DNA of 35,825 nucleotides. Origin: JANQEA01 sp964530075. Its GTDB lineage: Bacteria > Bipolaricaulota > Bipolaricaulia > UBA7950 > UBA9294. Location: positions 1 to 35,825 of the forward strand of contig CAZGXU010000021.1 in NCBI GenBank assembly GCA_964530075.1, in the 5' to 3' direction. The position numbers and the translations under genes were made by a program. Shown in pieces: positions 8,167-17,011 of this stretch; position 1 is the first letter of the stretch, and every line of letters starts with the position of its first letter. Under the pieces are notes generated by a model, which made no database searches, was not told the DNA's origin, and was given only the letters and a program-made list of their open reading frames with translations.

Positions 8167-8880
8167 ATGAAGAGCGACAGTCAATTCTGCCATTTGCGCG
8201 GGGAGCGTTTCCTCGAGACACGCGAGCTGACGAAGACCTACCGGATGGGAACGGAGACGATCTACGCCCTTCGCGAGGTCGACTTCGCCGCGGACCAGGG
8301 GGATTTCGTCGTCATCAACGGCCCGTCGGGAAGCGGGAAGACGACGTTTCTCAACCTGATCTCGGCCATCGATCGACCGACGTCCGGCGACGTTCTGATC
8401 GAGGGGACACCGACGAGCACGCAGACCGAACGGCAGCTCACGGCGCTCCGCAAGTCCCGGATCGGGCTGATCTTCCAGTCGTTCAACCTGATCCCAGTGC
8501 TCAGCGCCGCGGAGAACGTCGAGTACCCCCTGTTGCTCCAGAGGATCGACAAAAGCCAACGGCGACAGCGCGTCAGCGGATTGCTGTCGGAGGTGGGTCT
8601 GGCCGATCTGATGAAGCGCCGTCCCGGCGAGCTGTCCGGCGGGCAGCGACAGCGCGTCGCGATCGCCCGCGCCCTGATCACCGAGCCCAAGATCGTGCTG
8701 GCCGACGAACCGACGGCGAACCTCGACTCCGAGACCGGCGGATCGGTGATGGATCTGATGCGCCGCCTGAACGAGGAGCACTGCGTAACGTTCCTCGTGG
8801 TGACCCACGATCCCGCGGTGTCCGACTACGGCAAGCGACACGTCCGCATCCTCGACGGCAAGCTACAGGAGGCCCAGTAG
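8167..8880 (+). CDS. ABC transporter ATPase, LolD/MacB type
   Basis: The 237-residue ATPase has Walker A GPSGSGKTT (52-60), a Q-loop in FQSFN (about 104), the signature LSGGQRQR (156-163) and Walker B VLADEP (177-182). Its length and the LLSEVGLADLMKRRPGELSGGQ region fit the LolD/MacB/FtsE-type branch, which works with FtsX-fold permeases on lipoproteins or envelope substrates rather than by classical import. The start has AGGAGGAGAGC directly upstream. The next gene begins one base after its stop, so translation is probably coupled. It is expected to power the two permeases that follow, at the inner face of the cytoplasmic membrane. Confidence 0.93.
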   Translation: MKSDSQFCHLRGERFLETRELTKTYRMGTETIYALREVDFAADQGDFVVINGPSGSGKTTFLNLISAIDRPTSGDVLIEGTPTSTQTERQLTALRKSRIGLIFQSFNLIPVLSAAENVEYPLLLQRIDKSQRRQRVSGLLSEVGLADLMKRRPGELSGGQRQRVAIARALITEPKIVLADEPTANLDSETGGSVMDLMRRLNEEHCVTFLVVTHDPAVSDYGKRHVRILDGKLQEAQ

Positions 8881-8881
8881 G

Positions 8882-10093
8882 ATGTGGCTGTGGATTCCAC
8901 TTCGTAGCCTCTGGCGGAACCGGCGCAGGACGCTCCTCTCGCTCGCCATCATCGCGTTCGGGACGGCGATCTCGCTGTTCGTGCTCGCCTTCCTCGACAA
9001 CGCACGGATCCAGATCCGCGACACGAGCGTCGCCGAGTACGGGAACCTGCAGGTGGCGTCGCCGCTGCTGTTCGATGACACCGCCGAGGGATACGAGTAC
9101 CTCCTCGCCCCTGACCACGTCGCGACGGTCGTCGATCTGCTCGGAAAGGAGCCGTCGTACGTCGGGAGCACCGTGCAGCTCGAGTTCCCGGGACTGGTCG
9201 CGTCCGGCGAGCGGACCCAGGTGGTGCGGGTCCGGGCGATCGAACCGGAGAACGGGCTGCTCGACTTCTCCGACTACGTACTCGAAGGGCGCGGCCTGCG
9301 GGGTGACGACCTGGCCGCGGTGCTCGTCGGCCGGTCGCTGGCCGACCGCCTGTCGCTCGAAACCGGAGACGCGCTGACCGTGACACTGACGACCGTCGAC
9401 GGGGCGTACAACGCAAGCCCGTTGATCATCGAAGGCGTCTACCGCTTCTCGAGCGAGCAGGTCGAGTCGCAGGTGCTGTTGGTCCCGCTTCGGTTCGGCC
9501 AGCTGCTGCTCAACACAAACGGGGTCGACCGTGTGATCGTCGGACTCGATCGGATCGAGGCCACCGACGCCGCGGCCGATCGGATCGCGGCCGGCCTTGT
9601 CGATGCAGGGCTTCCGCTCGAGGTGCGGACCTGGGAGGAGCTCAGCCCGATCTACCAGCAGCTCTCGTCGTACTTCGACCTGTTGTTCGGCTTCCTCTCG
9701 CTCGCCATTTCCGTGCTCGTCTTCTTCATCATCCTGCAGGTGCTGACGCTCGCCTTCCTCGAGCGGACGCGGGAGATCGGCACGTTGCGCGCGCTCGGCA
9801 CGACGCGCGGGGAGGTGTTCCGCCTCTTCTTCTCGGAGAGCGCGTGGCTCGCCGTCCTCGGAAGCGCTGTCGGGATCCTCGCCGGAATCCTGCTCAGCCT
9901 CGGCTTCAACGCCCTTGGCATCGAATGGCTCCCTCCCGGAACCGTCGAGCCGTCCGTGCTCGCGACACGGATCGGCCCGCCCACCGTCCTTCTGCCGTTC
10001 CTCGTGAGCCTGGTCGCCACGCTGCTCAGCGCGCTCTACCCCGCGCTGCAGGCCGCGCGGCTTCGGGTCGTCGACGCTCTAAGGGTGGAGTAG
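8882..10093 (+). CDS. FtsX/MacB-family ABC permease, first copy
   Basis: A 403-residue permease with the MacB/LolC topology: one N-terminal span (about 18-38), an extracytoplasmic MacB_PCD-like domain of about 220 residues, and three C-terminal spans (about 268-400). The C-terminal part includes LAFLERTREIGTLRALGTTRGEVFRLF, the typical FtsX-domain coupling loop (quoted here as its family signature around ERTREIGTLRAL). It shares the TAEGYEYL motif and overall plan with the next gene, so the two are probably a heterodimer, as LolC and LolE are. The product likely extracts or moves an envelope substrate such as a lipoprotein. The substrate is not shown by the sequence. Confidence 0.9.
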   Translation: MWLWIPLRSLWRNRRRTLLSLAIIAFGTAISLFVLAFLDNARIQIRDTSVAEYGNLQVASPLLFDDTAEGYEYLLAPDHVATVVDLLGKEPSYVGSTVQLEFPGLVASGERTQVVRVRAIEPENGLLDFSDYVLEGRGLRGDDLAAVLVGRSLADRLSLETGDALTVTLTTVDGAYNASPLIIEGVYRFSSEQVESQVLLVPLRFGQLLLNTNGVDRVIVGLDRIEATDAAADRIAAGLVDAGLPLEVRTWEELSPIYQQLSSYFDLLFGFLSLAISVLVFFIILQVLTLAFLERTREIGTLRALGTTRGEVFRLFFSESAWLAVLGSAVGILAGILLSLGFNALGIEWLPPGTVEPSVLATRIGPPTVLLPFLVSLVATLLSALYPALQAARLRVVDALRVE

Positions 10094-10096
10094 GAA

Positions 10097-11314
10097 GTGC
10101 GAATGCAATTCAGGATCGCGCTGCGCAACGTCTTCCGAAACCGGCGCCGCACCGCGTTCAGTCTCGCCGTGATCGTGGTCGGCACCTCGGTCTTCCTCTT
10201 CCTCCTCGGCTTCATCGGGGAGGCGCTCGACTCGACCAAACGGTCGCTCGCCTGCGAGACCGGAGCGGTCCAGGTCGCGGACGCGCGGCTGTTCGAGAAC
10301 ACCGCCGAAGGGTACGAGTACCTGATCCCGCCGGACGTCCGAGAACGGGTGGTCGGCCTGATCGCTGCGCAGCCCGGCGTCGTCGGCGTCACGTGGGAGC
10401 TGAGCTTCGCCGGCCTCATCGGGGACGAAAGCGGCAGCACGCTGATCATCGGACGGGGCGTCGTTCCGTGCAATTGCGTGCAGGACTACGAGTGCGTCGT
10501 CATCACAGGGGAGCCGCTGCCCGGCGACGCATCAAGGCAGGCGATCCTCGGCGCCGCCTTGGCCGGGAAGTTGGGCGTGGGGCCGGGGGACCGGATCAAC
10601 ATCGCCACCGGGACCGTATCGGGCAACTTCAACGCCGCCACGGTCGACGTCGCCGGTACGCTGCGGTACAGCCTGGAGGAAGTCGAAGCGCAGCTCGGCC
10701 TCTTCCCGCTCGGTTTCGTCCAGCGGCTGCTGAAGACCGACGGCGTCGAGCGGATCCTCGTCGCGCTCGAGGATCTCAATGAAGCCGCCGCGTTCTCCAC
10801 CCGTCTCCGGACGGCGCTCGACGACGGCGGAATCCCGCTGACGACGCGTACGTGGGAAGAACTCAACGCAAGTTACGAATCGCTACGCTCGTTCTACACA
10901 GCGTTCAGCGGGCTTGCGGGAATCGCGGTGTTCGCGCTCGTCTTCTTCTCCGTCGTCGAAGTGCTGACGCTCTCGTTCCTCGAGCGGACGCGCGAGATCG
11001 GCACGCTGCGAGCGTTTGGCACGTCGCGGGGGCGCGTGTTCAGGACGTTCCTGCTGGAGGGGACTCTCCTCGGACTGATCGGTGCTGTGCTCGGCGTGCT
11101 GGTCGGCTCGCTGATCGCAGCGATGTTCAACGGGATCGGTTTCCAGTGGACGCCGCCCGGCGCGCCGATCCCGCAGCCGCTGCGCCTCGCGCTGGGCGTC
11201 TCGACCGCGACGGCGCCGTTCTTCACGGCGCTCCTCGCCACGCTGACCGGCGCGCTGATTCCCGCGTGGAAGAGTTCGAGGCAGCGGATCGTGGAGGCGC
11301 TGAAGAGCGTGTAG
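10097..11314 (+). CDS. FtsX/MacB-family ABC permease, second copy
   Basis: This 405-residue permease is a clear paralogue of the gene three bases upstream: same four-span layout, same TAEGYEYL motif in the extracytoplasmic domain, and the same ERTREIGTLRAFGTSRG coupling loop before the last two spans. It differs in a short cysteine cluster (PCNCVQDYEC) near residue 130 of the outer domain that the first copy lacks, which could form a disulfide or bind metal. The GTG at 10097 is used as start; an ATG two codons later is possible. It is probably the second half of a heterodimer driven by the ATPase at 8167. Confidence 0.9.
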   Translation: MRMQFRIALRNVFRNRRRTAFSLAVIVVGTSVFLFLLGFIGEALDSTKRSLACETGAVQVADARLFENTAEGYEYLIPPDVRERVVGLIAAQPGVVGVTWELSFAGLIGDESGSTLIIGRGVVPCNCVQDYECVVITGEPLPGDASRQAILGAALAGKLGVGPGDRINIATGTVSGNFNAATVDVAGTLRYSLEEVEAQLGLFPLGFVQRLLKTDGVERILVALEDLNEAAAFSTRLRTALDDGGIPLTTRTWEELNASYESLRSFYTAFSGLAGIAVFALVFFSVVEVLTLSFLERTREIGTLRAFGTSRGRVFRTFLLEGTLLGLIGAVLGVLVGSLIAAMFNGIGFQWTPPGAPIPQPLRLALGVSTATAPFFTALLATLTGALIPAWKSSRQRIVEALKSV

Positions 11315-11338
11315 CCCGATCCCCAAGAAAGGAGATTC

Positions 11339-12097
11339 ATGAAGACAGTTGTGGCACTCATTCTCGGTACCGTCTTCGTCGTCGGCTTTGCCGCCTACGG
11401 TCAGGACGCGTTCAGTGATGAGGAGATCGTCGCCGCGCTCGACGCCGCGCGATTCTTCGACGCCGATGTTACGACGCTGCGCGTCCGCATCCACGCCGTC
11501 ACGCCGGACGAGGAGCGGGACGCCGAGATCCGACTCCTGTTCGGCGAGTCCGCAGCCGGCACGTCGACGCGCATCGAGTTCCTCTCGCCCGACGAGCTCG
11601 CGGGGCAAGTCTACCTCAGCACCCCCGAGGGGACCTACTTCTTCGGGCCGGATCTCGACTTCCCGATCAAGACGTCGGCCACGACCGAGGTGTTCGGCGA
11701 CGCCGCCGTCGCGCAGACGAGTGGGATCCGTTTCCTCGACGACTACACCGTCTCCGACAGGCGCCTCGTCGAAGGTGAGGACGAGACGTCCTTCCTCGAA
11801 GTCGATCTGGAGGCGGTGGACTCCTCGGTTGCCTTCCAGGCGGCGACGGTGACCATCGATCCGGAGTCGCTCCGGCCGGTCTCCGTGATCCTCTACGCGC
11901 TGAGCGGGATCCCGTTCTACGAGGTCTTCTACGAGATCTACGAGACGCGGAGCGAGGACGACACGTACGTGGTCCGACAGCGGATCGTCAACCTGTTCCT
12001 CGTCGGCCGCGAGACGACCTCGGAGATCCTCGAGATCACCGACGAACCCCTCTCACCTGAGCTGTTCGACCCCGAAGCGCTCGGTTCGTCCGCCTAG
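11339..12097 (+). CDS. LolA-like outer-membrane lipoprotein-sorting protein
   Basis: The 252-residue product has an N-terminal signal peptide (VVALILGTVFVVGFAAYGQ, no lipobox) followed by a mostly beta domain. This fits the LolA-like family (PF17131 type) that is often encoded beside MacB/LolCDE-type transporters. Supporting features are RIEFLSPDELAGQVYL, the following TPEGTYFFGPDL, and the later SLRPVSVILYALSG strand. In this family the protein is a periplasmic carrier or sensor for lipid or lipoprotein. AAGGAG lies six bases before the ATG. It closes the four-gene operon (24-base gap to the second permease) and so supports a lipoprotein or envelope-trafficking role and a two-membrane cell. 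Confidence 0.85.
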   Translation: MKTVVALILGTVFVVGFAAYGQDAFSDEEIVAALDAARFFDADVTTLRVRIHAVTPDEERDAEIRLLFGESAAGTSTRIEFLSPDELAGQVYLSTPEGTYFFGPDLDFPIKTSATTEVFGDAAVAQTSGIRFLDDYTVSDRRLVEGEDETSFLEVDLEAVDSSVAFQAATVTIDPESLRPVSVILYALSGIPFYEVFYEIYETRSEDDTYVVRQRIVNLFLVGRETTSEILEITDEPLSPELFDPEALGSSA

Positions 12098-12174
12098 CCG
12101 CTTTCGCCGCGGAAACGGGCGGGGTATCATGATCGCTCCGCGGTAAGCGGGCTCGACTTCGCGCTCCGCCCGGG

Positions 12175-12188
12175 CCGTCCGCGGACGG
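12175..12188. promoter_or_regulatory. 14-bp palindrome before the MATE gene
   Basis: CCGTCCGCGGACGG is a perfect palindrome ending 13 bases before the MATE start and touching its GGAGGG ribosome site. A weak promoter candidate (TTTCGC at 12102-12107, TATCAT at 12125-12130, 17-base spacer) lies upstream. The palindrome could be a repressor operator or an RNA hairpin that hides the ribosome site. No regulator gene is adjacent. Confidence 0.35.
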
Positions 12189-12201
12189 AGGGCATCGGAC
12201 C

Positions 12202-13584
12202 ATGGACCACAGCTCCCAGCTCGGAACCGCGCCGATTCGCCGGCTGCTGATCCGGATGTCGGCGCCGGCGATGGTCGGCCTGATCGTCCAAGCGTTCTAC
12301 AACCTGACCGACACGATCTTCGTCGGACGGGGCGTCGGCTCCCTCGCCATCGCCGGAATCGCGATCTCTTTCCCCGTTCAGATCATCGTCATGGCGTTCG
12401 CGCAGACGTTCGGCATCGGAGCGGCCTCGATCGTCTCCCGCAGCTTCGGCGCCGGCGAGCCGGAACGCGCGTGCCGGACGCTCGGAAATCTGTTCTCCGT
12501 CGTGATTCTCTCCAGTGCGGCGATCACCGTGCTCGGCAGTCTCTACCTCGATCCGCTCCTCCGGCTGTTCGGGGCGACCGAGACGATCCTCCCGTACGGC
12601 CAGGATTACCTGCGGATCATCCTCCTCGGGACGCCGTTCTTCCTGTTCGCGATGGCGACGAACGCTGTCGTCCGCGCGGAGGGGAACGCCCGCGTCGCAA
12701 TGGGGACGATGATCATTGCCGGCCTGTTGAACATCGTCCTCGATCCGCTGTTCATCTACGGCTTCGGCATGGGAGTCCGCGGTGCCGCCCTCGCGACGGT
12801 CCTGGCCCAGGCGACCACGGTCGTCTACCTCGTCTACTACTTCGTCGGCGGCCGGAGCAGCCTGCGAACGAGGCTCGCCGATCTTCGACTCGTCGGAGAG
12901 ATCGTCTGGGAGTCGTTCACCGTCGGGATCGGATCCGGCCTCCGCCACGCGGCGGGCAGCTTCACGGCGATCATCCTCAACAACACCCTTGCCGCGTTCG
13001 GAGGCGACATCGCGATCGCCGCGTTCGGTGTGATCAACCGAATGATCATGTTCCTCTTCCTTCCGATGTTCGGCGTCGTGCAGGGGATGATGCCGATCGT
13101 CGGGTTCAACTACGGCGCGCGGCGGCTCGATCGGGCGCGGCACGCGATCCGGCTCTCCACCGTCGTGACGACGGCGATGTCGTTCGCGACGGCCGGTATC
13201 CTCATCGGACTCCCCGGGTTGCTGATGCGCGTCTTCACCAACGATGAGGCGCTGATCGCGATGGCGGTCCCGGCGATCCGCGTCGTCGTCATCGCCTTCC
13301 CGACCGTCGGATTCCAGGTGATCGCGGCCGGAATGTACCAGGCGCTCGGCCGCGCGCTCCCGGCGATGGTCCTCGCCCTCCTCCGTCAGGTGATCCTCCT
13401 GACGCCGCTCATTTTGATCCTGCCACGCTTCCTGGACCTCCCCGGCGTGTGGACGTCGTTCCCGATCGCCGACGGGCTTGCGGCGATCGTCACCTCGTTG
13501 ATGCTCGTCCCGGCGCTGCGGACGCTGCGGGACCGGGAGCACGAGGCGGATCCCGAGGTCGCCGTCGAACCGATCGAGGTCTAG
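12202..13584 (+). CDS. MATE family efflux transporter
   Basis: A 460-residue integral membrane protein with about 12 hydrophobic spans and the internal two-fold repeat of the MATE family. The N-terminal half has MSAPAMVGLIVQAFYNLTDT followed by the IFVGRGVGSLAIAGIAISFP stretch (both typical of DinF/NorM-like members). The second half repeats this with SGLRHAAGSFTAIILNNTLA and the FGVINRMIMFLFLPMFGVVQ region. Such proteins export drugs or metabolites in exchange for Na+ or H+. It is probably transcribed alone: it lies 104 bases after the LolA-like gene, with its own promoter-like and palindromic sequence upstream. Confidence 0.93.
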   Translation: MDHSSQLGTAPIRRLLIRMSAPAMVGLIVQAFYNLTDTIFVGRGVGSLAIAGIAISFPVQIIVMAFAQTFGIGAASIVSRSFGAGEPERACRTLGNLFSVVILSSAAITVLGSLYLDPLLRLFGATETILPYGQDYLRIILLGTPFFLFAMATNAVVRAEGNARVAMGTMIIAGLLNIVLDPLFIYGFGMGVRGAALATVLAQATTVVYLVYYFVGGRSSLRTRLADLRLVGEIVWESFTVGIGSGLRHAAGSFTAIILNNTLAAFGGDIAIAAFGVINRMIMFLFLPMFGVVQGMMPIVGFNYGARRLDRARHAIRLSTVVTTAMSFATAGILIGLPGLLMRVFTNDEALIAMAVPAIRVVVIAFPTVGFQVIAAGMYQALGRALPAMVLALLRQVILLTPLILILPRFLDLPGVWTSFPIADGLAAIVTSLMLVPALRTLRDREHEADPEVAVEPIEV

Positions 13585-13735
13585 CCGCCGCGGATGGGTC
13601 CCGCAGGAGACGGACAAGCGCACGGGCACAGCCGGGAGCGAGTGTGCCTTCCTTTGAGGACAGCCGACGCTTTCCAACGTTGGTTTCGCCGTGGTAGAGT
13701 TGTACGGGCACCGATAGGGATCGAAAGGGGGGTTC

Positions 13736-14119
13736 ATGAACTCGAAGAAGCATGCGGCGGTCTACGTATTGATCGCCGTGATCTGCCTGGTTCCGCTGGT
13801 CGGAGGGAGCCAGGACGCGACGCCGGCCAGCTCCGAACCGGTGCAGGGAGCGGCGCAAACCGCCGTCAACCAAGCGCTCACCTACATCGACAGCGCCGCC
13901 ACCTACCTCGGACAGGGCGTCCTTTACGTCCTCAATCTGATCACCGGCGACCGGGTCTCCGCCGATCTGGAGAAGCCGATCGGCTACCTCGCCTTCATCA
14001 CGCTCGTCCTGCTGTTGTTCGGGCTGATCGACTTCGCCCGCAGGATCATCTGGATCGGGATCATCGTCGGCTGGGCGCTGCTGATCGTCCGGATCATCCT
14101 CGACGCGCTGAATCTCTGA
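13736..14119 (+). CDS. Small exported or membrane protein of unknown function
   Basis: The 127-residue product begins with a signal-like segment (AAVYVLIAVICLVPLVGGSQ), followed by a Ser/Ala-rich linker, an amphipathic stretch (VNQALTYIDSAATYLGQGVL), and two closely spaced C-terminal membrane spans (about 84-100 and 106-124). The GGGGGG tract before the ATG serves as ribosome site. A promoter-like pair (TTTCCA at 13671-13676, TAGAGT at 13695-13700) lies upstream and includes the palindrome CCAACGTTGG. I do not recognise the family. Confidence 0.65.
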   Translation: MNSKKHAAVYVLIAVICLVPLVGGSQDATPASSEPVQGAAQTAVNQALTYIDSAATYLGQGVLYVLNLITGDRVSADLEKPIGYLAFITLVLLLFGLIDFARRIIWIGIIVGWALLIVRIILDALNL

Positions 14120-14246
14120 GCGAGGCTGCGAAGCGCCGCCGGTCCGTCCGCTAGCCGCGGGCCGCCGCTTCATCCCTTTGTGACGCGATCCCCACCTTCC
14201 CTTCACTCGGCTCGTCGAAGCTGCCACCGCGAGAGAAGGAGGAGAG

Positions 14247-14528
14247 ATGAAAGCCGTATGGAAAGGCCATGTCATCGCCGAGAGCGATCGAACGGTCCTC
14301 GTCGAGGGGAACCACTACTTCCCCCCCGAGTCCGTGGACATGAGCTTCCTCCGCGAGAGCCGTCATCGCACGACGTGCCCTTGGAAGGGGGAGGCACACT
14401 ACTACGACCTCGTCGACGAGGGGAGCGAGAGCCGAAACGCGGCATGGACCTACCCGGAGCCGAAGGAAGCAGCGAAGCACATCAAGGACCTCATCGCCTT
14501 CTGGAAGGACGTCGAGGTCGTCGAGTAG
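14247..14528 (+). CDS. DUF427 domain protein
   Basis: The 93-residue protein matches the DUF427 family along its whole length: the starting MKAVWKGHVIAESD, the NHYFPPESV segment, the strongly conserved TTCPWKGEAHYY (Cys44), and a C-terminal WTYPEPKEAAKHIKDLIAFW helix. It is a small cytoplasmic beta-tent fold protein with no agreed function. The ATG is preceded by AAGGAGGAGAG. It is monocistronic and converges on the GH65 gene with a 59-base gap in which I see no clear terminator. Confidence 0.9.
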   Translation: MKAVWKGHVIAESDRTVLVEGNHYFPPESVDMSFLRESRHRTTCPWKGEAHYYDLVDEGSESRNAAWTYPEPKEAAKHIKDLIAFWKDVEVVE

Positions 14529-14587
14529 GGGCGTCGTCCGATCGCTGAACGAGCCCGTCTCGAGCCGGCGCCGTGGGCGAACCGGGT

Positions 14588-17011
14588 CTATTCCGTCTGC
14601 GTGTACGGGACGACGAGCGGCTCGCCGGCCGACGCGGCGTCGGCGATACCGTGCACCCGGACCGGGACGATCGACGCGGCCCCGGTCGGCACATCGAACC
14701 GGACGCGGTCACGGTCGACCTCGACGGAGACGAGGGTGTCCCTCCATCGGACGGCGAACCGGATCCGATCGACCCCGTCGGGAAGCCGGGGCGTCATCGA
14801 CAGGCGCTCGGCGCTCAACCGGACCCCGGCGAACCGCTCGATCACATGGCGGACCGTCCCCGCCATGACCGCGGTGTGGATCCCCTCCGGCGTCGTCCCG
14901 CCCTGAGTGTCCTCGACGTCGCTCCGAACCGCCTCGACGAAGTACCCCCAACTCGCGCCGCGGTCGAAATCGTCGAGGATCGCCGCGAAGACGAGATGGC
15001 TGAGCGTCGACCCGTGCGAGGTCCGCTGGCGGTAGTACTCGATCGTCTCGCGCCGCTTCGCCTCCGTCAGCGTGTAGCCGGTTCGCGCGAGGAGGTCGGC
15101 GAGTTCCTCGCGATCGACGACGTAGAAGAGCGTGCACAGATCGGCCTGCTTGGAGAGCTTGTATCGATCCGGGGAGTCGCCTTCCGCCTTGAGAATCCGA
15201 TCCAGCCGGCCGATCCTCCCGTACTTCGCGCGGTACGAGTCCCAATCGAGTTCCACGAGATCGCCGTAGCCCTCGAACTGCTCGATCAGGCCGTTCGGCA
15301 GGATGGGGATCTTCATCCCGCGAACGATCTCACGCCATCGATCCGTCTCCCGCTCGGTCAGCGAAATCCGCTCGGCCACACCCGCCCGCTCCGTCTCGTC
15401 GAGCAGGTCGAGCGCCTCCAGCCCCCTCTCGATGCACCAGGCGGCCATCACGTTCGTGTAGGCGTTGTTGCGAAGCCCGCCCTCGGTCGCCCCGGGGTAC
15501 GCTTCGTGGAACTCGTCCGGTCCCATCACCCCGACGATCTCGAACCGGTCCCCCTCGCCGCGGCTCGCCATGCTCGCCCAGAACCGGGCGATCTGGAGGA
15601 GGAGCTCCGCGCCGTACCGGGCGAGGAACCCGCGGTCGGCGGTCGTCCGCACGTACTCCCACACGTTCCTCGCGATCGCCGCGTTGACGTGCCGTTGAAG
15701 ATGGCTGTGATCCGGATCCCAGTTCCCCGAGCGCGGATTCAGATGGATGACCTGCGTCTCCTCGCGCCCGCTCGACCCGCTCTGCCACGGGTACATCGCG
15801 CCGGCGCGCCCGTCCTCCGCGGCGTTCGCCTGGGCCTCGCCGAGCCGGTGGTAGCGATAGAGGAGGAGGCTCCGCGCCAGGTCGGGATCACGCTGCAGGT
15901 AGAACGGGAAGAGGTACATCTCGTCCCAGAAGATGTGGCCGCGATACGCCTCGCCGTGAAGGCCGCGCGCCGGGACGCTCGCGTCGAGCCCCACCGAGTG
16001 CGGCGACGCCGTCTGCAGGAGATGGAACGTGTGCAGCCGGAGGACCAGTTGGAGTGAGTGCGGCGCGAGATCGACCCCCGGCGAGACGTCGATCTCGACG
16101 TCGTAGCGATTCCACAGCCCCTCCCACGCGGCGCGATGCGCCGCGAGCAGCCCGTCGAAGTCCGGCGCGCGCCGGGCCGCGAGGACCGCGTCCTCGACGA
16201 GGTCTCCCACCGCCGGATCGCGCGACGTGCGAAGGGCGACGATCTTCTCGACCCGGATCGTGCAGCCGGCCTGGACATCGAACCGGAATCGTCGATCGAC
16301 CGCGTCGTCGCCCCGATCGGCTTCGGCCTCCGGTGGCACCGGCTCGTCCCGGAGCCAGACCGTCGTCCTCGCGACGAGGGCCGCCTCCAGCCGGGACTGC
16401 TTCGTCCGGGCGTGCAGAAGAACCAGCCCGTCGTCGGTCCCGTCCGCGGCGATCGTCTCGATGTGATCCCCGCGCAGCTCGCGATACCGGGCGACCCCCC
16501 AGTTCGTCACGCCGCCGTCGAGGCCGGATCGGATTTCGATCGTCCCCGCCCAGTTGAGCGGCACAATCTCCTGGGAAATCGCGGCCAGGTGCGGATCCCC
16601 CATGTGGACGATCCGCCGCGCGGAGACCCGCGTCTCGTGCCCCTCCGCATCCCGGGCGGTGAACGCGCGGTGGAGGACCCCGCCGCGCAGGTCGAGCTCC
16701 TGGCGATAGTCGGCCCGCGCGACGTCCTCCTCCCCAAGCCACGCTCCGTCCGCCGGTCGAAACGACAGCGGCAGCCAGTTCGGGAAGTTGACGAGGTCCT
16801 CGTTCACGACGTTGCGCCCCGCGACGACGCTCGTCAGCCGGTCGTACCCGCCCGCGAGGTACGTGCCCGGATAGTGAACCTCGTCGGCGCTCGATTCCTC
16901 GGCCGCGCCGCGGGTCGCGAAGCGACCGTTCCCCAACGTGCAGAGCGCCTCACGAAGCGGCTCCTGCGCGGGATCGAAGCCCTCGTAGACAAGCCTCCAG
17001 CCATCGCTCAT
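14588..17011 (-). CDS. GH65 disaccharide phosphorylase (trehalose/kojibiose type)
   Basis: This cytoplasmic inverting glycoside phosphorylase splits an alpha-glucoside such as trehalose, kojibiose, maltose or nigerose with phosphate to beta-glucose-1-phosphate and glucose. The 807 residues show the GH65 plan: N-terminal beta-sandwich (1-270), helical linker, (alpha/alpha)6 barrel (about 320-690) and a C-terminal beta domain. The general acid is Glu500 in GVMGPDEFHEAYPG. Phosphate-binding residues are present in SKQADL (Lys621, Gln622) and TSHGSTLSH (His666-Ser668), so it should be a phosphorylase rather than a hydrolase. The ATG at 17011 is chosen because it has AAAGGGG upstream and overlaps the previous stop as ATGA. 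Which disaccharide is used is not decided here. Confidence 0.9.
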   Translation of the reverse strand: MSDGWRLVYEGFDPAQEPLREALCTLGNGRFATRGAAEESSADEVHYPGTYLAGGYDRLTSVVAGRNVVNEDLVNFPNWLPLSFRPADGAWLGEEDVARADYRQELDLRGGVLHRAFTARDAEGHETRVSARRIVHMGDPHLAAISQEIVPLNWAGTIEIRSGLDGGVTNWGVARYRELRGDHIETIAADGTDDGLVLLHARTKQSRLEAALVARTTVWLRDEPVPPEAEADRGDDAVDRRFRFDVQAGCTIRVEKIVALRTSRDPAVGDLVEDAVLAARRAPDFDGLLAAHRAAWEGLWNRYDVEIDVSPGVDLAPHSLQLVLRLHTFHLLQTASPHSVGLDASVPARGLHGEAYRGHIFWDEMYLFPFYLQRDPDLARSLLLYRYHRLGEAQANAAEDGRAGAMYPWQSGSSGREETQVIHLNPRSGNWDPDHSHLQRHVNAAIARNVWEYVRTTADRGFLARYGAELLLQIARFWASMASRGEGDRFEIVGVMGPDEFHEAYPGATEGGLRNNAYTNVMAAWCIERGLEALDLLDETERAGVAERISLTERETDRWREIVRGMKIPILPNGLIEQFEGYGDLVELDWDSYRAKYGRIGRLDRILKAEGDSPDRYKLSKQADLCTLFYVVDREELADLLARTGYTLTEAKRRETIEYYRQRTSHGSTLSHLVFAAILDDFDRGASWGYFVEAVRSDVEDTQGGTTPEGIHTAVMAGTVRHVIERFAGVRLSAERLSMTPRLPDGVDRIRFAVRWRDTLVSVEVDRDRVRFDVPTGAASIVPVRVHGIADAASAGEPLVVPYTQTE

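Noticed and set aside
12127..13737. 536-codon frame antisense to the MATE gene
   Set aside because: Highly charged low-complexity product (runs of D, R, E, H), exactly opposite a clear 12-span transporter.
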